64,000 bases of DNA from Pseudocoprococcus catus (GTDB lineage: Bacteria; Bacillota; Clostridia; Lachnospirales; Lachnospiraceae). Made by a program: the position numbers and the translations under genes. The stretch lies in the NCBI RefSeq assembly GCF_019734885.1, contig NZ_JAAXCM010000023.1:128586-192585 (forward strand), read 5' to 3'. The notes beneath the pieces are model-generated. The model was not told where the DNA came from and did no database searches. It was given only the letters and a program-made list of their open reading frames with translations. Shown here piece by piece: positions 17,830-26,435 of this stretch (positions within the stretch are counted from its first letter, which is position 1; every line of letters begins with the position of its first letter).

Positions 17830-18126
17830 CTAATCTGCTTTAATTTTTAATTTTGGATACTTTATTTTATCTTTTTGTAACTCATATTGTTTCAAAAATT
17901 CTTTTTCCATTTCATCTACATACCCTGTAAAATAGATTTCTTCTATATCTTCATGGTTAAAAAAATATGTCATCTGACTATTTTGTCCTTGCGGATACAA
18001 GCACCCTGCATAGTCAAAATAACCTATGGTTCCTTCATTATTATATAAAGGAACTCTTGATATAATCATAATTTTCTGTTCTCCATCTTTTAATCTTATA
18101 ACACTTCCAAGTGGCAATACATTCAT
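17830..18126 (-). CDS. DUF4176 protein, second copy
   Basis: 98 residues from ATG 18126 (AAGGAGAAGAATT ahead). Family motifs: MNVLPLGSVIRLKDGEQKIM, FDYAGCLYPQGQ and FFNHEDIEEIYFTGY. It is paralogous to the protein at 8805-9101. It stands between the immunity gene of the glycine-zipper toxin and essB, in line with DUF4176 genes accompanying T7SS effector sets. Function unknown. Confidence 0.82.
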   Translation of the reverse strand: MNVLPLGSVIRLKDGEQKIMIISRVPLYNNEGTIGYFDYAGCLYPQGQNSQMTYFFNHEDIEEIYFTGYVDEMEKEFLKQYELQKDKIKYPKLKIKAD

Positions 18127-18152
18127 AATTCTTCTCCTTTTCAATAAGTATA

Positions 18153-18713
18153 TTATATATTTTTATAATATTTATATCGAGCAATAGGCTTCGTATATAG
18201 ATAACTTTCTAACAACAAGATTGTTAGAGTCCATATAATAAAATGACAAACTGTTACGACTGCACTATACGGACTAATAATCATCATTAAAGGTCTATAT
18301 GCAAAACAAATTATTAACAATATTATAACTAAACATGTATTACTTCCAAGCTGTTTTTTCCCTTCTTTGACGAATTGTTCAATTTCAAGTTTCGAGCAAG
18401 TATATTCAACTGCCGTTTCTTTTATTAATCTGTCCAATCTTTTTTTACCTAGATAAAACAAAATCTGTCCAGCAATAATTCCCAGTATCAATGTTGTCCA
18501 ATATAAAATATTAACATTCGTTTTTATTTGGACATCAATTTTATTTAAAACAAAATAAATAATCATAGATGCACCCGCAACTAATCCCACTTGCAGCCCA
18601 CCACTTCCTTTATTTTTCATAGCATAAATCTGTTGTGTTTCATTTGAATAATAATAATTCATCCCTTTTTCTGAATTAAAATATAAAAGCATCATTCTTA
18701 AATCCTCCATCAC
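18153..18713 (-). CDS. Four-helix membrane protein, candidate immunity to the glycine-zipper LXG toxin
   Basis: 186 residues with four hydrophobic helices at about 40-60, 69-89, 125-145 and 150-170, and no cleavable signal. The start overlaps the toxin stop (TGATG), the tightest toxin-immunity coupling in the window. A membrane immunity protein fits a toxin that acts in the membrane, as reported for streptococcal pore-forming LXG toxins of the TelE type. I recognise no family, so the role rests on position and topology. Confidence 0.75.
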   Translation of the reverse strand: MMEDLRMMLLYFNSEKGMNYYYSNETQQIYAMKNKGSGGLQVGLVAGASMIIYFVLNKIDVQIKTNVNILYWTTLILGIIAGQILFYLGKKRLDRLIKETAVEYTCSKLEIEQFVKEGKKQLGSNTCLVIILLIICFAYRPLMMIISPYSAVVTVCHFIIWTLTILLLESYLYTKPIARYKYYKNI

Positions 18714-20131
18714 GCAAAAGCATTACCTAATCCATCAAAAAATCCAGATACTGCTTTTCCTACATTTGATAATCCTTTCTTTACATCATCAACCGCTTCA
18801 TTTATTTCTTTCCCTATATCTTTTATCCCAAGCCAATTATTCTCATACGCATGGTCAAAAACTCTACTACCAAATACTGCGATTGCTGCACCTGCTGCAA
18901 TTCCAATAGCAGCAACACCGATAGGTCCTACTGCCAATGTTGCTGCTGCAGCTGTTCCTGCCATAGTGCCCAATTCCCCGGCAATCAAACCAACGCCCAA
19001 GTGTCCAGCAGCTTTTACCGTTGCATCACCAACTTCTTCTCCTGAAATAAGTTGACCGCTAAAATCTATAGCTGCGCCTATAATAGGCATTCCGACTTTT
19101 CCAAAAGAGTGTAATTTTGTACCTGTATTAATTAACTTTCCACTTTGTTGAGCAAATGAATTACTTAATATAACAAAACTATTTTCTGTTGCAGGTCCCT
19201 GAATTCCTGTAGACAAAAATATTTCCCCCAATTTTACTACAGATTTACCACCTGATTCAAAAACTTTTGATATTATATCCATTTGCATATTATCCTTAAT
19301 TTCATTTGGTATTTGTCCAATATTTTTCAGCATTTCTTTTAATAAATCAGCTGGTATTTCAGCATTTGGATTTTTTTGATACAATTCATATAGTTCTGAC
19401 CACTCTTTTAAAGTTATATTCGGAACTTTCTTTTTTAATTTTTTAACATATTCTTCCATTTCCTTTTCTAGTTTTTTTGTTCTATCATTCCATCGTAATT
19501 GAACAGTTTTTTTCCATTCTGGAGTGTCTAATGAAACAGAAAAACCAGTTCCATTCCAACCTTTTTGTATAGCCACAATTCCTTCATTCACAGTATCATA
19601 TAAAGTAATGCTTTCTGAAAACAACGAGGCCGTAGTATTTTCTATATCATATAATTTCTGTATTTTTTCATTCAACTCTTCAATAAGCGTTTGATTTTGA
19701 TTAATAGAAATTTGATATTGAAAAATCATTTCTTGATACCAAAAACCATACTTTATCTTCATTACATCGTTTTGCATATTGCTTTGCATTAAACTAATAT
19801 TTTTTTCTAAAAATGTATTCGTGGATATAAGAGCGTCTCTTTTTGCTATTAATTCTTCCTCATCAAGATTTTCATCTCCAACTGTACTTTTCAGATTTTC
19901 ATGTTCTTGAATTACAGACTCATTCGCACAAATAAGGCCTTGAATAACAGCTTCGTGATTTCCTAACTGGTATTTCATGCTATCCCAGGCTGCTCCTTTA
20001 AGTTCTGTATTCTGTACAAATTGTGAAATTGTTTGCAATGCAGATAATAAATCTTTGTTATCAAATTCCAGATTTTGAATAATACTATCTGCCTGTCCTT
20101 TTATAGAACCTGGATAAAGTTTTAATCCCAT
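18710..20131 (-). CDS. LXG toxin with glycine-zipper, putative pore-forming C-terminus
   Basis: 473 residues. The first ~210 form an LXG-type helical region (ELKGAAWDSMKYQLGNHEAVIQGL is characteristic, across residues 58-81). A middle part follows (~215-370), then a C-terminal hydrophobic stretch (~385-430) of Gly/Ala repeats such as GELGTMAGTAAAATLAVG and AAIGIAAGAAIAVFG, and an amphipathic end. There are no nuclease or hydrolase motifs. Glycine-zipper LXG toxins are known to permeabilise membranes, so this one probably does too (inference). It is preceded by two small helper genes and followed by the membrane immunity gene. Confidence 0.82.
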   Translation of the reverse strand: MGLKLYPGSIKGQADSIIQNLEFDNKDLLSALQTISQFVQNTELKGAAWDSMKYQLGNHEAVIQGLICANESVIQEHENLKSTVGDENLDEEELIAKRDALISTNTFLEKNISLMQSNMQNDVMKIKYGFWYQEMIFQYQISINQNQTLIEELNEKIQKLYDIENTTASLFSESITLYDTVNEGIVAIQKGWNGTGFSVSLDTPEWKKTVQLRWNDRTKKLEKEMEEYVKKLKKKVPNITLKEWSELYELYQKNPNAEIPADLLKEMLKNIGQIPNEIKDNMQMDIISKVFESGGKSVVKLGEIFLSTGIQGPATENSFVILSNSFAQQSGKLINTGTKLHSFGKVGMPIIGAAIDFSGQLISGEEVGDATVKAAGHLGVGLIAGELGTMAGTAAAATLAVGPIGVAAIGIAAGAAIAVFGSRVFDHAYENNWLGIKDIGKEINEAVDDVKKGLSNVGKAVSGFFDGLGNAFA

Positions 20132-20135
20132 ACTT

Positions 20136-20435
20136 TTACCACTCCTCGTTTTCCTGCTCTTTCTCTAGTTTTTTCAGATTACTTTTCAAATCACTTTCTA
20201 TTTCTGAAAATTTTGAATCTTTAAATGTCTTTGCCTCCCATACCGATTGTTGAAGCTTAGAGATACTCTTGCAAAATTCTGTATCATGCTTAAATTGAAG
20301 AAACATATCTGAAAAAATATTTTCTATTATTTTATCCTGATAATTGATTTCATCTTTACTTTCTTCTAATGTTCTTATCGCTTTTTTATAGTCGTCAATT
20401 TTATCCTGTAACTGTCTTTTTTCATTATCTTCCAT
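20136..20435 (-). CDS. Small helical T7SS helper (Lap2-like, DUF3958 type)
   Basis: 99 residues from ATG 20435, with AGGTGATTA upstream inside the previous gene's end; one base separates the two genes. It is all-helical and highly charged (QLQDKIDDYKKAIRTLEE and so on), with an isolated VWEAK near the middle. Its size and place between the Lap1-like gene and the LXG toxin fit the DUF3958-type partner described for streptococcal LXG toxins. Confidence 0.7.
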   Translation of the reverse strand: MEDNEKRQLQDKIDDYKKAIRTLEESKDEINYQDKIIENIFSDMFLQFKHDTEFCKSISKLQQSVWEAKTFKDSKFSEIESDLKSNLKKLEKEQENEEW

Positions 20436-20436
20436 A

Positions 20437-20721
20437 TTAATCACCTAATAAACCAGCAGTTAATATATTAGCAATACTCTGATCCACTTGCTCAAATGTC
20501 TTACCTAAAGTTTTTATATGTTGTGCATCTTGCTCTAACGCATATCTATAAGCTGATTTTTGAGTCTGGCTTGTTTCATATGCCGTAATAGAATTTCCTT
20601 TGGCAGTAATATTTGACTCTGTATCTTTTGATATTTCTTTCTCCTGTAAACTATTTGCATTTGCTGAAATTGTATCTGAACTGCTTGAAGCAACCTGCGT
20701 ATTGCTTTGTATATTACTCAT
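20437..20721 (-). CDS. Small helical T7SS helper (Lap1-like, TIGR04197 type)
   Basis: 94 residues: a Ser/Asn-rich polar N-terminus then a helical C-terminal half (ALEQDAQHIKTLGKTFEQVD). The length and pattern follow the TIGR04197/DUF3130 group of LXG-associated proteins. It lies 28 bp after esaB and is coupled to the Lap2-like gene, so it is probably the partner for the glycine-zipper LXG toxin. Confidence 0.7.
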   Translation of the reverse strand: MSNIQSNTQVASSSSDTISANANSLQEKEISKDTESNITAKGNSITAYETSQTQKSAYRYALEQDAQHIKTLGKTFEQVDQSIANILTAGLLGD

Positions 20722-20749
20722 ATTCTATTTCCCCTTTCCATTTCTTATT

Positions 20750-20986
20750 TTATAATATTTGCAATATATCACCATAGAATATCCCAGCTTCTTCATAAGT
20801 AAATTCTTTCGACACAAACATTCCTGTACGCATAGATCTTAATTTGTCTTCATCACCAACAGCTATATTTATTTGACCTGCTTCCTTTAAAATCTGTAAG
20901 GTTTCACAAATCTTTTGTTCAGAATTGACCATAATATCTTTGTTGATTTGATATTTAGTACTCGTAAGTGTAATTGTTAATTGCAT
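20750..20986 (-). CDS. esaB: T7SS ubiquitin-like protein EsaB/YukD
   Basis: 78 residues from ATG 20986, with AAAAGGAGACGTGAAG ahead. It is a compact ubiquitin-like fold pattern: a first strand MQLTITLTSTKYQINKDI, the helix EQKICETLQILKEAG, and an end IFYGDILQIL that matches the last strand of YukD. It overlaps the EssA-like gene end by 32 bp. EsaB is a small cytoplasmic factor needed for T7SS activity, and its order after essA is canonical. Confidence 0.85.
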   Translation of the reverse strand: MQLTITLTSTKYQINKDIMVNSEQKICETLQILKEAGQINIAVGDEDKLRSMRTGMFVSKEFTYEEAGIFYGDILQIL

Positions 20987-21410
20987 CTTCACGTCTCCTT
21001 TTCCTTCTTTTGTCAAAAACCAGGAAGAAAATAAAAAAGAAAAGTATGAGCATAATACCTGTTATGGCAATATTTACGCCCAACGCATTATCCTCTTTCT
21101 CAATTTCTTCTTTCTTTACTTCTGAACCTGTATATAAAAACAGTTGATCCTGTATTCTTTCGTATTCATCTTTTCCACTTTCTAAATCTGTTTCAAACAA
21201 CTTTTTTTCTATTTTCTGATAGGCATCATATTCTTTTAAATGCACCTTTTCAATTTTCTCTTCATATTGATCTGTAAACAAATCTATTCCATAAGTATCC
21301 GTTAAGGAAGAATAGGTTTCATTCTTTTCCTGTAATACAGAGGTATCGAACTCAATGTTGCTATTAATATTTTTTTCAAGTGCTTTTCCTGTGTCATCCA
21401 TTTTTCCCAT
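20955..21410 (-). CDS. essA: EssA-like single-pass T7SS membrane protein
   Basis: 151 residues from ATG 21410 (GAGGAACGTATGT ahead). The charged, helical N-terminal part (~1-110) is followed by one membrane helix (~115-135, GVNIAITGIMLILFFFIFFL) and a short Arg/Lys-rich cytoplasmic end. EssA proteins are ~150 residues with one helix near the C-terminus and are encoded between esaA/esxA and esaB, exactly as here. Sequence likeness to EssA is weak, so the name rests on size, topology and position. Confidence 0.65.
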   Translation of the reverse strand: MGKMDDTGKALEKNINSNIEFDTSVLQEKNETYSSLTDTYGIDLFTDQYEEKIEKVHLKEYDAYQKIEKKLFETDLESGKDEYERIQDQLFLYTGSEVKKEEIEKEDNALGVNIAITGIMLILFFFIFFLVFDKRRKRRREDAINNYTYEY

Positions 21411-21430
21411 ACATACGTTCCTCATATTTT

Positions 21431-21460
21431 CAAAAAGCCGTCGGGAAAATCCCGACGGCT
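21431..21460 (-). terminator. Strong hairpin between esxA and the rest of the T7SS operon
   Basis: AGCCGTCGGG (21436-21445) pairs perfectly with CCCGACGGCT (21451-21460), with a run of five T on the minus strand just after it. It begins eight bases past the esxA stop. It should terminate most transcripts after esxA, giving more EsxA than downstream machine proteins. Confidence 0.85.
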
Positions 21461-21468
21461 CTCTGCTA

Positions 21469-21771
21469 CTACATCGCTCCAATTTTCCCTGCGATTTCCT
21501 GGTCGATGCTCTGCATTGCTGCGGATACATCACGTAACTGCTGTGCAATTGATGTGATAAGATCTGATGTAGCTGTAAAACTTGGTTCTAAAGATTGGAA
21601 CTGGTCATAAAATGCCTGGCTGCTGTGACCGGCCCATTCATCACATAAGGATGTTACCATGTTTCTCATCGTAGAAACCACTTGGTTGAACTCCTCACAT
21701 CTGGTATTAAATTCTGCTGCCTTTGCCTCCATCTGTTCCGGGCTTAATTTAATGTTGTTTACATCTGCCAT
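21469..21771 (-). CDS. esxA: WXG100 protein EsxA
   Basis: 100 residues, a typical WXG100 size. There are two helices around the central turn CDEWAGHSSQAFYDQF, with the W-x-G motif at 45-47, and a helical C-terminus ending in QSIDQEIAGKIGAM. AAGGAGGTACATT precedes the ATG. It is a secreted helical-hairpin substrate and cofactor of the T7SS. Placed after esaA and before the hairpin terminator, it should be the most abundant product of the operon. Confidence 0.95.
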   Translation of the reverse strand: MADVNNIKLSPEQMEAKAAEFNTRCEEFNQVVSTMRNMVTSLCDEWAGHSSQAFYDQFQSLEPSFTATSDLITSIAQQLRDVSAAMQSIDQEIAGKIGAM

Positions 21772-21826
21772 AATGTACCTCCTTTGAATGCTTCTCCTTT
21801 TTTTATATGCAATGCTGCCAAACAGC

Positions 21827-24223
21827 TTATTGCTCTGGTTTTTTATTTCTAAAGTATCTCAAAATCAAGAATATAATAAGTGCTGTTAAAAGTACTGCAA
21901 AAACAATATAAATGAAATACGATGTTATATTACTTTCCTTTTCTGTATTCGCAGAAACTGCTTTTGCCGAAGATTCTTTTACTTCTTCTCCGCCCACTAT
22001 CTTTTCCTTTTCTTTTGAAACATCATTTAAAGCTACTGGCTTAGCGATAAATTGATAAGCCTGTGTATATTCCATACTTCCCAATCTTGTATATGGAAGC
22101 TTTGCTGAAAAGTCAGCTAATATATTTTGATTTTCTTTACTGGTGGTTGTCTTGGTATTTTTTGCTGCACTCAAGCCGTCTTCCACCGCTTGATTTGAGG
22201 CGTCTTTTGCATCCTGAATACCTTTCTGAAGAGTATTGATATTTTCTTCTGTTGTAGTATAGACTTTATTTGCATAATCCACATAAGACATATTATTTTC
22301 TATCAAACTCTTCTGAAGCAGTCCGTTATTCTGTTTTATTCCATTTACATTTTCTGCAATATATTCATCTTGTACAGATGGTGCAAATGACTTCAGCTTT
22401 TCATTAAACTCGTGGATATAGACTGATTCAGCCTCATATTTTTGTTGCAGGATACCATTGAAGTTTTCTTGGTTCTTCTGCATTGGATCTACATAAAAAT
22501 CCTGGAATACATTTTTTATTTCCTGCCCATTTGTTGTCTGCTCATTCCCAAGTTCTGTTTCAAAGGCTTTCACCTGCTTTCCATAATGCTCCAGTCTCTC
22601 TTGAATTGTAGTAGGTTGATTTGTCCCTGGATCAATAATCATATTCCCTGCTTCATCATATCGATAATCTTTATATTCCTGCAATGCAGTCACCTCTCGC
22701 GGTACATTTTCAATCACGGAATTAATGTACTGCTGAAAAGCATTCAAATCACCATCAAACACAATTTCATGAGTTTTGTCAAGCGCCAAACTTCCATTTC
22801 CTGCGTCACTCACAAAAGCACTTATAGAAGAATACCCAAGACTATTACACATAGCTATCATATTCGGATCTTGCTCACATTCCGCAAGTGCTGTCTGCAC
22901 CGATTTTGCAGTTGTATATACTTTCGGAATTTCTATACCCAAATCAGGATCTTTCTCTATAATTTCAATAGTTTCCTGCTCATTTGCTGCCGCTGCAAGT
23001 TTACTGGTAATAGCACTCCATAACTGTTTTGTCGTATCTGCCTTTTGATTTTCTTCGGAGTCGGGAACATCTGCAAGGGTTATAGATAATTTTGGTGAAT
23101 CCGAAGTAGCGTAATGTAATTCAAAAACCCCTTCACTTTTTTCCTCTAAAATCAATCCCGGATTTGCTGCTTCAATTTTCTTTGCAAACTCAGCTAAGCG
23201 GTCAGTCAGCTGATTTGGTAATCCCTGATTATAAGTCTCTATCGATTTTCCTAATTCACCTGCTATAATATCCGGCTGCCGTTTCAAATCTTCAAGCATG
23301 TTTCCAACTGTATTTCCTGGTTTTTTATTCAAAACTTCGTCCAGTTTATTATTTGCAGTATCGACTACAGAATTTCCCTCTTCATCTTTAAATACATCTA
23401 GCTGTTTTGTATATTCAGCCAAGGATGTAAGCTGTTCTGAAAGACTTCCTCCTTCCGTCTGCATATTCTGCAGTTGTGATTGTGCCTCTTCTACACACTT
23501 TTTGTACTGTGAATCAAGATCAGTTGCTAAAGCCGTATTTTTCTCTACATATTCTTCTACATTTAATGGTTCTGTTGTATTTTCTTCTCTTTTTAATTCC
23601 GGAATCTCAACTAATTGTACCAAATCATGCGACTGTATACTCTCAATGGCATCTTTATCTTTTAAATCATTATTCATAACTGTAGCAGCACCATCTTGAG
23701 CCTTATGGAACTCAGAAAGAATATTGTTCAAATACATATAGCTCAAACTGTCATTCAAAGAATTTCCAAAACTCATCACATCATATAACAAATGATACTG
23801 AGACTCTCCTGAAAGATTTTTATTTAAAGCATATTCAAGTTGAGCTGCTTGTGGTGTTGTATTAAGACTAACAACATTTTGTGAAAATCCGGCTGGTATG
23901 ATTATGTAAGCACCATATTTTCCGTTTGTTAATCCTGTTCTTGCTTCCTCTAATGATGAATATTCAAACGAAGAGCTGGGAAATTGAACAATCTTATCTG
24001 CATAATTTATTTTTTCCTCTGCTGATGTTGTCCCCTCATCCAGATTGACTACCGCAATTTTTCTTGACTCCTGTTTCGTGTTTTCTCTTTCAGCAACTGG
24101 GGCAACTACTTGTTTTACATCAGGTCCTTTTTGATTTGTTTGTCCAAGGAAATATCCCAAAGTTCCTACAAGCCCGATACATCCAACAGCAAGCAGAACT
24201 GCAACGACTTTTTTATATTTCAT
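21827..24223 (-). CDS. esaA: T7SS membrane protein EsaA/YueB-like
   Basis: 798 residues. There is an N-terminal membrane helix (~7-27) and a YhgE/Pip-type segment (RKIAVVNLDEGTTS... KYGAYIIIPAGFSQNV). A long extracytoplasmic region with coiled coils follows, then one C-terminal helix (~767-787, YFIYIVFAVLLTALIIFLIL) and a basic tail. EsaA proteins span the wall and form part of the T7SS channel; YueB also serves as receptor for phage SPP1. It has fewer C-terminal helices than S. aureus EsaA. AAGGAGGGG precedes the ATG, and it is the first gene of the operon. Confidence 0.82.
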   Translation of the reverse strand: MKYKKVVAVLLAVGCIGLVGTLGYFLGQTNQKGPDVKQVVAPVAERENTKQESRKIAVVNLDEGTTSAEEKINYADKIVQFPSSSFEYSSLEEARTGLTNGKYGAYIIIPAGFSQNVVSLNTTPQAAQLEYALNKNLSGESQYHLLYDVMSFGNSLNDSLSYMYLNNILSEFHKAQDGAATVMNNDLKDKDAIESIQSHDLVQLVEIPELKREENTTEPLNVEEYVEKNTALATDLDSQYKKCVEEAQSQLQNMQTEGGSLSEQLTSLAEYTKQLDVFKDEEGNSVVDTANNKLDEVLNKKPGNTVGNMLEDLKRQPDIIAGELGKSIETYNQGLPNQLTDRLAEFAKKIEAANPGLILEEKSEGVFELHYATSDSPKLSITLADVPDSEENQKADTTKQLWSAITSKLAAAANEQETIEIIEKDPDLGIEIPKVYTTAKSVQTALAECEQDPNMIAMCNSLGYSSISAFVSDAGNGSLALDKTHEIVFDGDLNAFQQYINSVIENVPREVTALQEYKDYRYDEAGNMIIDPGTNQPTTIQERLEHYGKQVKAFETELGNEQTTNGQEIKNVFQDFYVDPMQKNQENFNGILQQKYEAESVYIHEFNEKLKSFAPSVQDEYIAENVNGIKQNNGLLQKSLIENNMSYVDYANKVYTTTEENINTLQKGIQDAKDASNQAVEDGLSAAKNTKTTTSKENQNILADFSAKLPYTRLGSMEYTQAYQFIAKPVALNDVSKEKEKIVGGEEVKESSAKAVSANTEKESNITSYFIYIVFAVLLTALIIFLILRYFRNKKPEQ

Positions 24224-24293
24224 TACAAATCATTCCCCTCCTTATCTTTGGAATTACATTTCAAATGCTTTTAATGCATTTTTTATTTAGCCC

Positions 24294-24322
24294 ATTTTAC
24301 CATAATCTTCCATTTCTCACAA
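24294..24322 (-). promoter_or_regulatory. Putative promoter of the T7SS operon
   Basis: On the minus strand TTGTGA and TAAAAT are separated by exactly 17 bp, about 70 bp before the esaA start. It is the only good sigma-A-like pair in the upstream region. Confidence 0.5.
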
Positions 24323-24459
24323 TATTTTTTTGACAGAATGGATATTTTTTTCACAATAAAGGAAGGAATTCATTTACTTTTCTAGAAAACTGCACATCAT
24401 CAAAAAAACTTAGTGATAAAATGGTTCTGCTCACATCCTGTCTATTTTGATTCATCGTT

Positions 24460-24639
24460 TTAATCTTTATAATTATCCGAAATAATTCTAATTGTTGGTA
24501 AAGTCAGTCCTGTTTTTGTTACTGCGTAAATACAACTACTTATTTTTTTAATGCCTCGATATCCAAAAAACTCCAGATATTCTTCATGTGATATTCCTTG
24601 AAAATCAAATTTTCTTGTATCAATTTCAATTAAATACAC
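24460..24639 (-). CDS. Hypothetical 59-residue protein, GTG start
   Basis: GTG at 24639 follows AGGAGGATACTAG and opens a 60-codon frame (VYLIEIDTRKFDFQGISHEE to the end TLPTIRIISDNYKD). It lies 52 bp downstream of the sortase gene in the same direction. It is soluble, with no motif I recognise. The strong ribosome site makes it likely to be translated. It may be a fragment of a longer gene. Confidence 0.5.
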   Translation of the reverse strand: MYLIEIDTRKFDFQGISHEEYLEFFGYRGIKKISSCIYAVTKTGLTLPTIRIISDNYKD

Positions 24640-24691
24640 CTAGTATCCTCCTTTTCCAATCTGCTTTTTTAATATCTTGTTTCTGGTATCT

Positions 24692-25405
24692 TCATGATGT
24701 TTTTTCTTTCAAATATGCTTTTATAATAATTCTGACATTTGCTTTTGCACTACAGGTAGACAATATGATTTCATTTCCCTTATTATCCTCAACATATCCT
24801 CTTTCTATCTGATAAATCTCACTATCTGCCGACACCTGTTCACAAGTTGTAATCTGATAGTTCAAAGTTCTTCCATCCGGTAAATAAACCTCCATATCCG
24901 TGTGCTTCTGGAAAAAATCAATATCCTGATAATTTCTCAATACATGAAACATACTTCCATCTTTCATATTATGGCCATAGATAATATTCTTACTATCTGA
25001 AAAGTCCCGTTCATTCCGGTAATCTAAAAAAATACTGCCCGCAATATTGTAAGTTTTTTGCACCGTATGGTTCAAATAATAGGAATTGTCTCCCCCTCTT
25101 ACCACTGGATATTCCAGTACCCCTGGAATTCTGATCCATGCTACAACATCTGGATTGATTTCCTGTAAAGCTGCAAAATCGACCGTTACAGTTTCTTCCT
25201 GCTTTTCTCCTTCCTTATCATCTTCTGCAACATTTGGTTTCGTATTTTCCGGATCCCTTGTATTCTTCTCTACTTTTACATATTCTTGTAACTGTTCATA
25301 TTCCCGTTCTGCTTTTTGATATTCACTAATAATCTGATAAATCCAGACTCCTGCTGCCAGCAAGATCACGCTTAATATCCCAAGTAAAAAGTATTCTTTT
25401 TTCAT
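24692..25405 (-). CDS. Class B sortase
   Basis: 237 residues from ATG 25405 (GGAGGTAAGCAG ahead). It has an N-terminal signal-anchor helix (~5-25), a charged stalk (~30-80), then the sortase beta-barrel with catalytic His in NIIYGHNMKDGSMF, Cys in ILSTCSA and Arg in VRIIIKA. It transpeptidates sorted surface proteins to the wall from outside the membrane. The only visible sorting-signal protein nearby is the giant SpaA-type adhesin at 26436-31745, its likely substrate. A hairpin terminator precedes its ribosome site. Confidence 0.92.
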   Translation of the reverse strand: MKKEYFLLGILSVILLAAGVWIYQIISEYQKAEREYEQLQEYVKVEKNTRDPENTKPNVAEDDKEGEKQEETVTVDFAALQEINPDVVAWIRIPGVLEYPVVRGGDNSYYLNHTVQKTYNIAGSIFLDYRNERDFSDSKNIIYGHNMKDGSMFHVLRNYQDIDFFQKHTDMEVYLPDGRTLNYQITTCEQVSADSEIYQIERGYVEDNKGNEIILSTCSAKANVRIIIKAYLKEKTS

Positions 25406-25422
25406 CTGCTTACCTCCAACGT

Positions 25423-25460
25423 AAAAAAGCGGCAGCATACCAAAACTGATATGCTACCGC
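25423..25460 (-). terminator. Terminator between the radical SAM and sortase genes
   Basis: GCGGCAGCATA (25429-25439) pairs with TATGCTACCGC (25450-25460) with one mismatch. Six T follow on the minus strand (25423-25428). It stands directly before the sortase ribosome site, so sortase expression from upstream needs read-through. Confidence 0.8.
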
Positions 25461-25475
25461 CTGCACTTATGCCCC

Positions 25476-26234
25476 TTATTTTCTTAAATTACAGCAATCC
25501 AGTGGGTTTGGATTGATATGCTGTTTCCAATATTCATAATGTTCTGTGACATCTTCACAGACCGTCAACGGAAGATGAATTTTTTCCAATATCCTGATTT
25601 TTTCTTCCAATGGTAAATGCCAGTACCCACTCTGACGCAGAACATATTTCTGGTAATCCAAGTCCGGAAACCACTTTTTAATCCATCCATTCACCCGAAG
25701 AAATTCTACCAAAACTTTGTCTACCGGCAGCCTATTTAAGTAATCAAAATCCAAATACTCCTCAATCAGAGGGCTTAATCGTAATGTGACATCAAAGCCC
25801 TCTTCCTGTAATTTTAACAATGCCCTTAACCGCTTTGACGGACTACTTGCCTTTTCATAGGCAAGAGCCTTTTTATCATCAAAACAGGTAATGGTGATCT
25901 GGATATGTGCCAGCTTCGGATCATAAAGTTTCCGGTATCGTTCCTCTCCTGCCAGATGGGATTTTGTCACAATCAGATACCCAATACCATATTCATTTAA
26001 CTGTTCTATGGTTTGATAGGTAATCTGTTCCTGACTTTCCAGCGGCTGAAAGCAATCTGTCATGCCTCCAAGTCTTAACATGGTTCCCGGTGGCACCTTT
26101 TCCAATTTTCTCCGGATTTTCTGGATATCTGCCACTCTTGGATTTTCTGCATTCCAAAGTCCGCGGAAATCCAAAAGGCTGCGTGCATAGCAGTAGGAAC
26201 AATTATGCATACAGCCACAGCCATAAGTATCCAA
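25476..26234 (-). CDS. SPL/Rv2578c-like radical SAM protein, N-terminus shifted out of frame
   Basis: 252 residues from the TTG at 26234. The Fe-S motif CMHNCSYCYA (CxxxCxxC) is very close to this start, so the true protein should begin earlier. Upstream codons stay in frame with sensible residues (EFKSFYKSVSGNEAEKCRYPTR) until a stop near 26310. A good start (ATG 26319 after AAAGGAAAGG, encoding MLKRKK) lies in another frame, and removing one A from the run near 26302-26305 joins the two. The family resembles spore photoproduct lyase-type radical SAM enzymes of unknown substrate. Its role in the element is unclear. Confidence 0.75.
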   Translation of the reverse strand: MDTYGCGCMHNCSYCYARSLLDFRGLWNAENPRVADIQKIRRKLEKVPPGTMLRLGGMTDCFQPLESQEQITYQTIEQLNEYGIGYLIVTKSHLAGEERYRKLYDPKLAHIQITITCFDDKKALAYEKASSPSKRLRALLKLQEEGFDVTLRLSPLIEEYLDFDYLNRLPVDKVLVEFLRVNGWIKKWFPDLDYQKYVLRQSGYWHLPLEEKIRILEKIHLPLTVCEDVTEHYEYWKQHINPNPLDCCNLRK

Positions 26235-26435
26235 TCTGGTCGGATACCTGCATTTTTCTGCTTCGTTGCCGCTTACACTTTTATAAAAACTTTTAAATTC
26301 TTTTCTTTCGCTTCAGCATCACCTTTCCTTTCACTTGCGGGGTCCGGTACCGCCCCGAAATCTTCTGGTAAAGCATCCAGAAATGTTCTTTACACCACCC
26401 CGCAGGTCTAGTGTTCCATCATCTCCAAATGCTTT

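Noticed and set aside
22442-23023. A 193-codon plus-strand frame opposite esaA
   Set aside because: It lacks a ribosome site and has Ile/Cys/His-rich shadow composition. esaA on the other strand is clearly coding.
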